Shown here one piece after another: positions 5,093-5,130 of a stretch of DNA of 5,130 nucleotides. The notes under the pieces are model-generated. The model was not told where the DNA came from. It saw only the letters and a program-made list of their open reading frames with translations, and made no database searches. The translations under genes and the position numbers were made by a program. Source of the DNA: Fimbriimonadaceae bacterium (GTDB lineage: Bacteria > Armatimonadota > Fimbriimonadia > Fimbriimonadales > Fimbriimonadaceae). How positions within the stretch are numbered: the first letter of the stretch is position 1; each line of letters opens with the position of its first letter. The stretch is from positions 1 to 5,130 of the forward strand of contig JADLGZ010000144.1 of the NCBI GenBank assembly GCA_020849075.1, read 5' to 3'.

Positions 5093-5130
5093 ACCACGCC
5101 CTCGAACTGTTCCGCGCCCTCGCTGACCTA
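5089..5130 (+). CDS. Start of a further early gene, cut by window edge
   Basis: ATG 5089 overlaps the previous stop (ATGA), with GGTGA a few bases upstream, and the frame stays open to the edge as MNHALELFRALADL. Only 14 residues are visible, an amphipathic helix, so no function can be given. The coupling pattern shared with every upstream junction supports it as real. Confidence 0.6.
   Translation, partial: MNHALELFRALADL

Overview
The window looks like the immunity and early region of a temperate bacteriophage or prophage. The evidence is a LexA/CI-type repressor gene flanked by two near-identical operators, two operons running away from it, and an ERF-family single-strand annealing protein followed by a RecB-like nuclease. 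Genes are tightly packed with stop/start overlaps, and GTG and TTG starts are common. The DNA is moderately GC-rich by eye. The host cannot be named from the sequence. No integrase, structural gene, RNA gene, CRISPR array or attachment site is visible.

Layout. (1) Bases 1-1486, minus strand: a leftward operon of small genes linked by overlapping stops and starts, most with strong purine-rich Shine-Dalgarno (SD) sequences. In order of transcription these encode a 46-aa zinc-ribbon protein, a 152-aa protein with a C-terminal cysteine cluster, a 116-aa unknown, an 87-aa single-span membrane protein, an 18-aa mini-ORF, and a protein that runs off the left edge. The mini-ORF and the last gene may be one gene split by a one-base slip in a G-run. 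(2) Bases 1487-1608: intergenic region with a leftward promoter and operator, called OL here. (3) Bases 1609-2253, minus strand: XRE/S24 repressor whose catalytic Ser is replaced by Cys and whose usual Ala-Gly cleavage site is altered. (4) Bases 2254-2318: rightward promoter and operator, called OR here. (5) Bases 2319-5130, plus strand: rightward early operon encoding a small HTH protein, an ERF annealing protein, a PD-(D/E)XK-like nuclease, a winged-helix protein, a coiled-coil protein, a zinc-finger protein, and the start of another gene.

How it works together (inference). The repressor binds OL and OR, whose 18-bp cores match at 17 of 18 positions, and silences both operons, as lambda CI does. 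On induction the rightward operon would supply recombination functions and the leftward operon small accessory proteins that I do not recognise. The most notable points are the operator pair, the altered catalytic residues in both the repressor and the nuclease, the possible frameshift near 225-240, and the unrecognised leftward operon.
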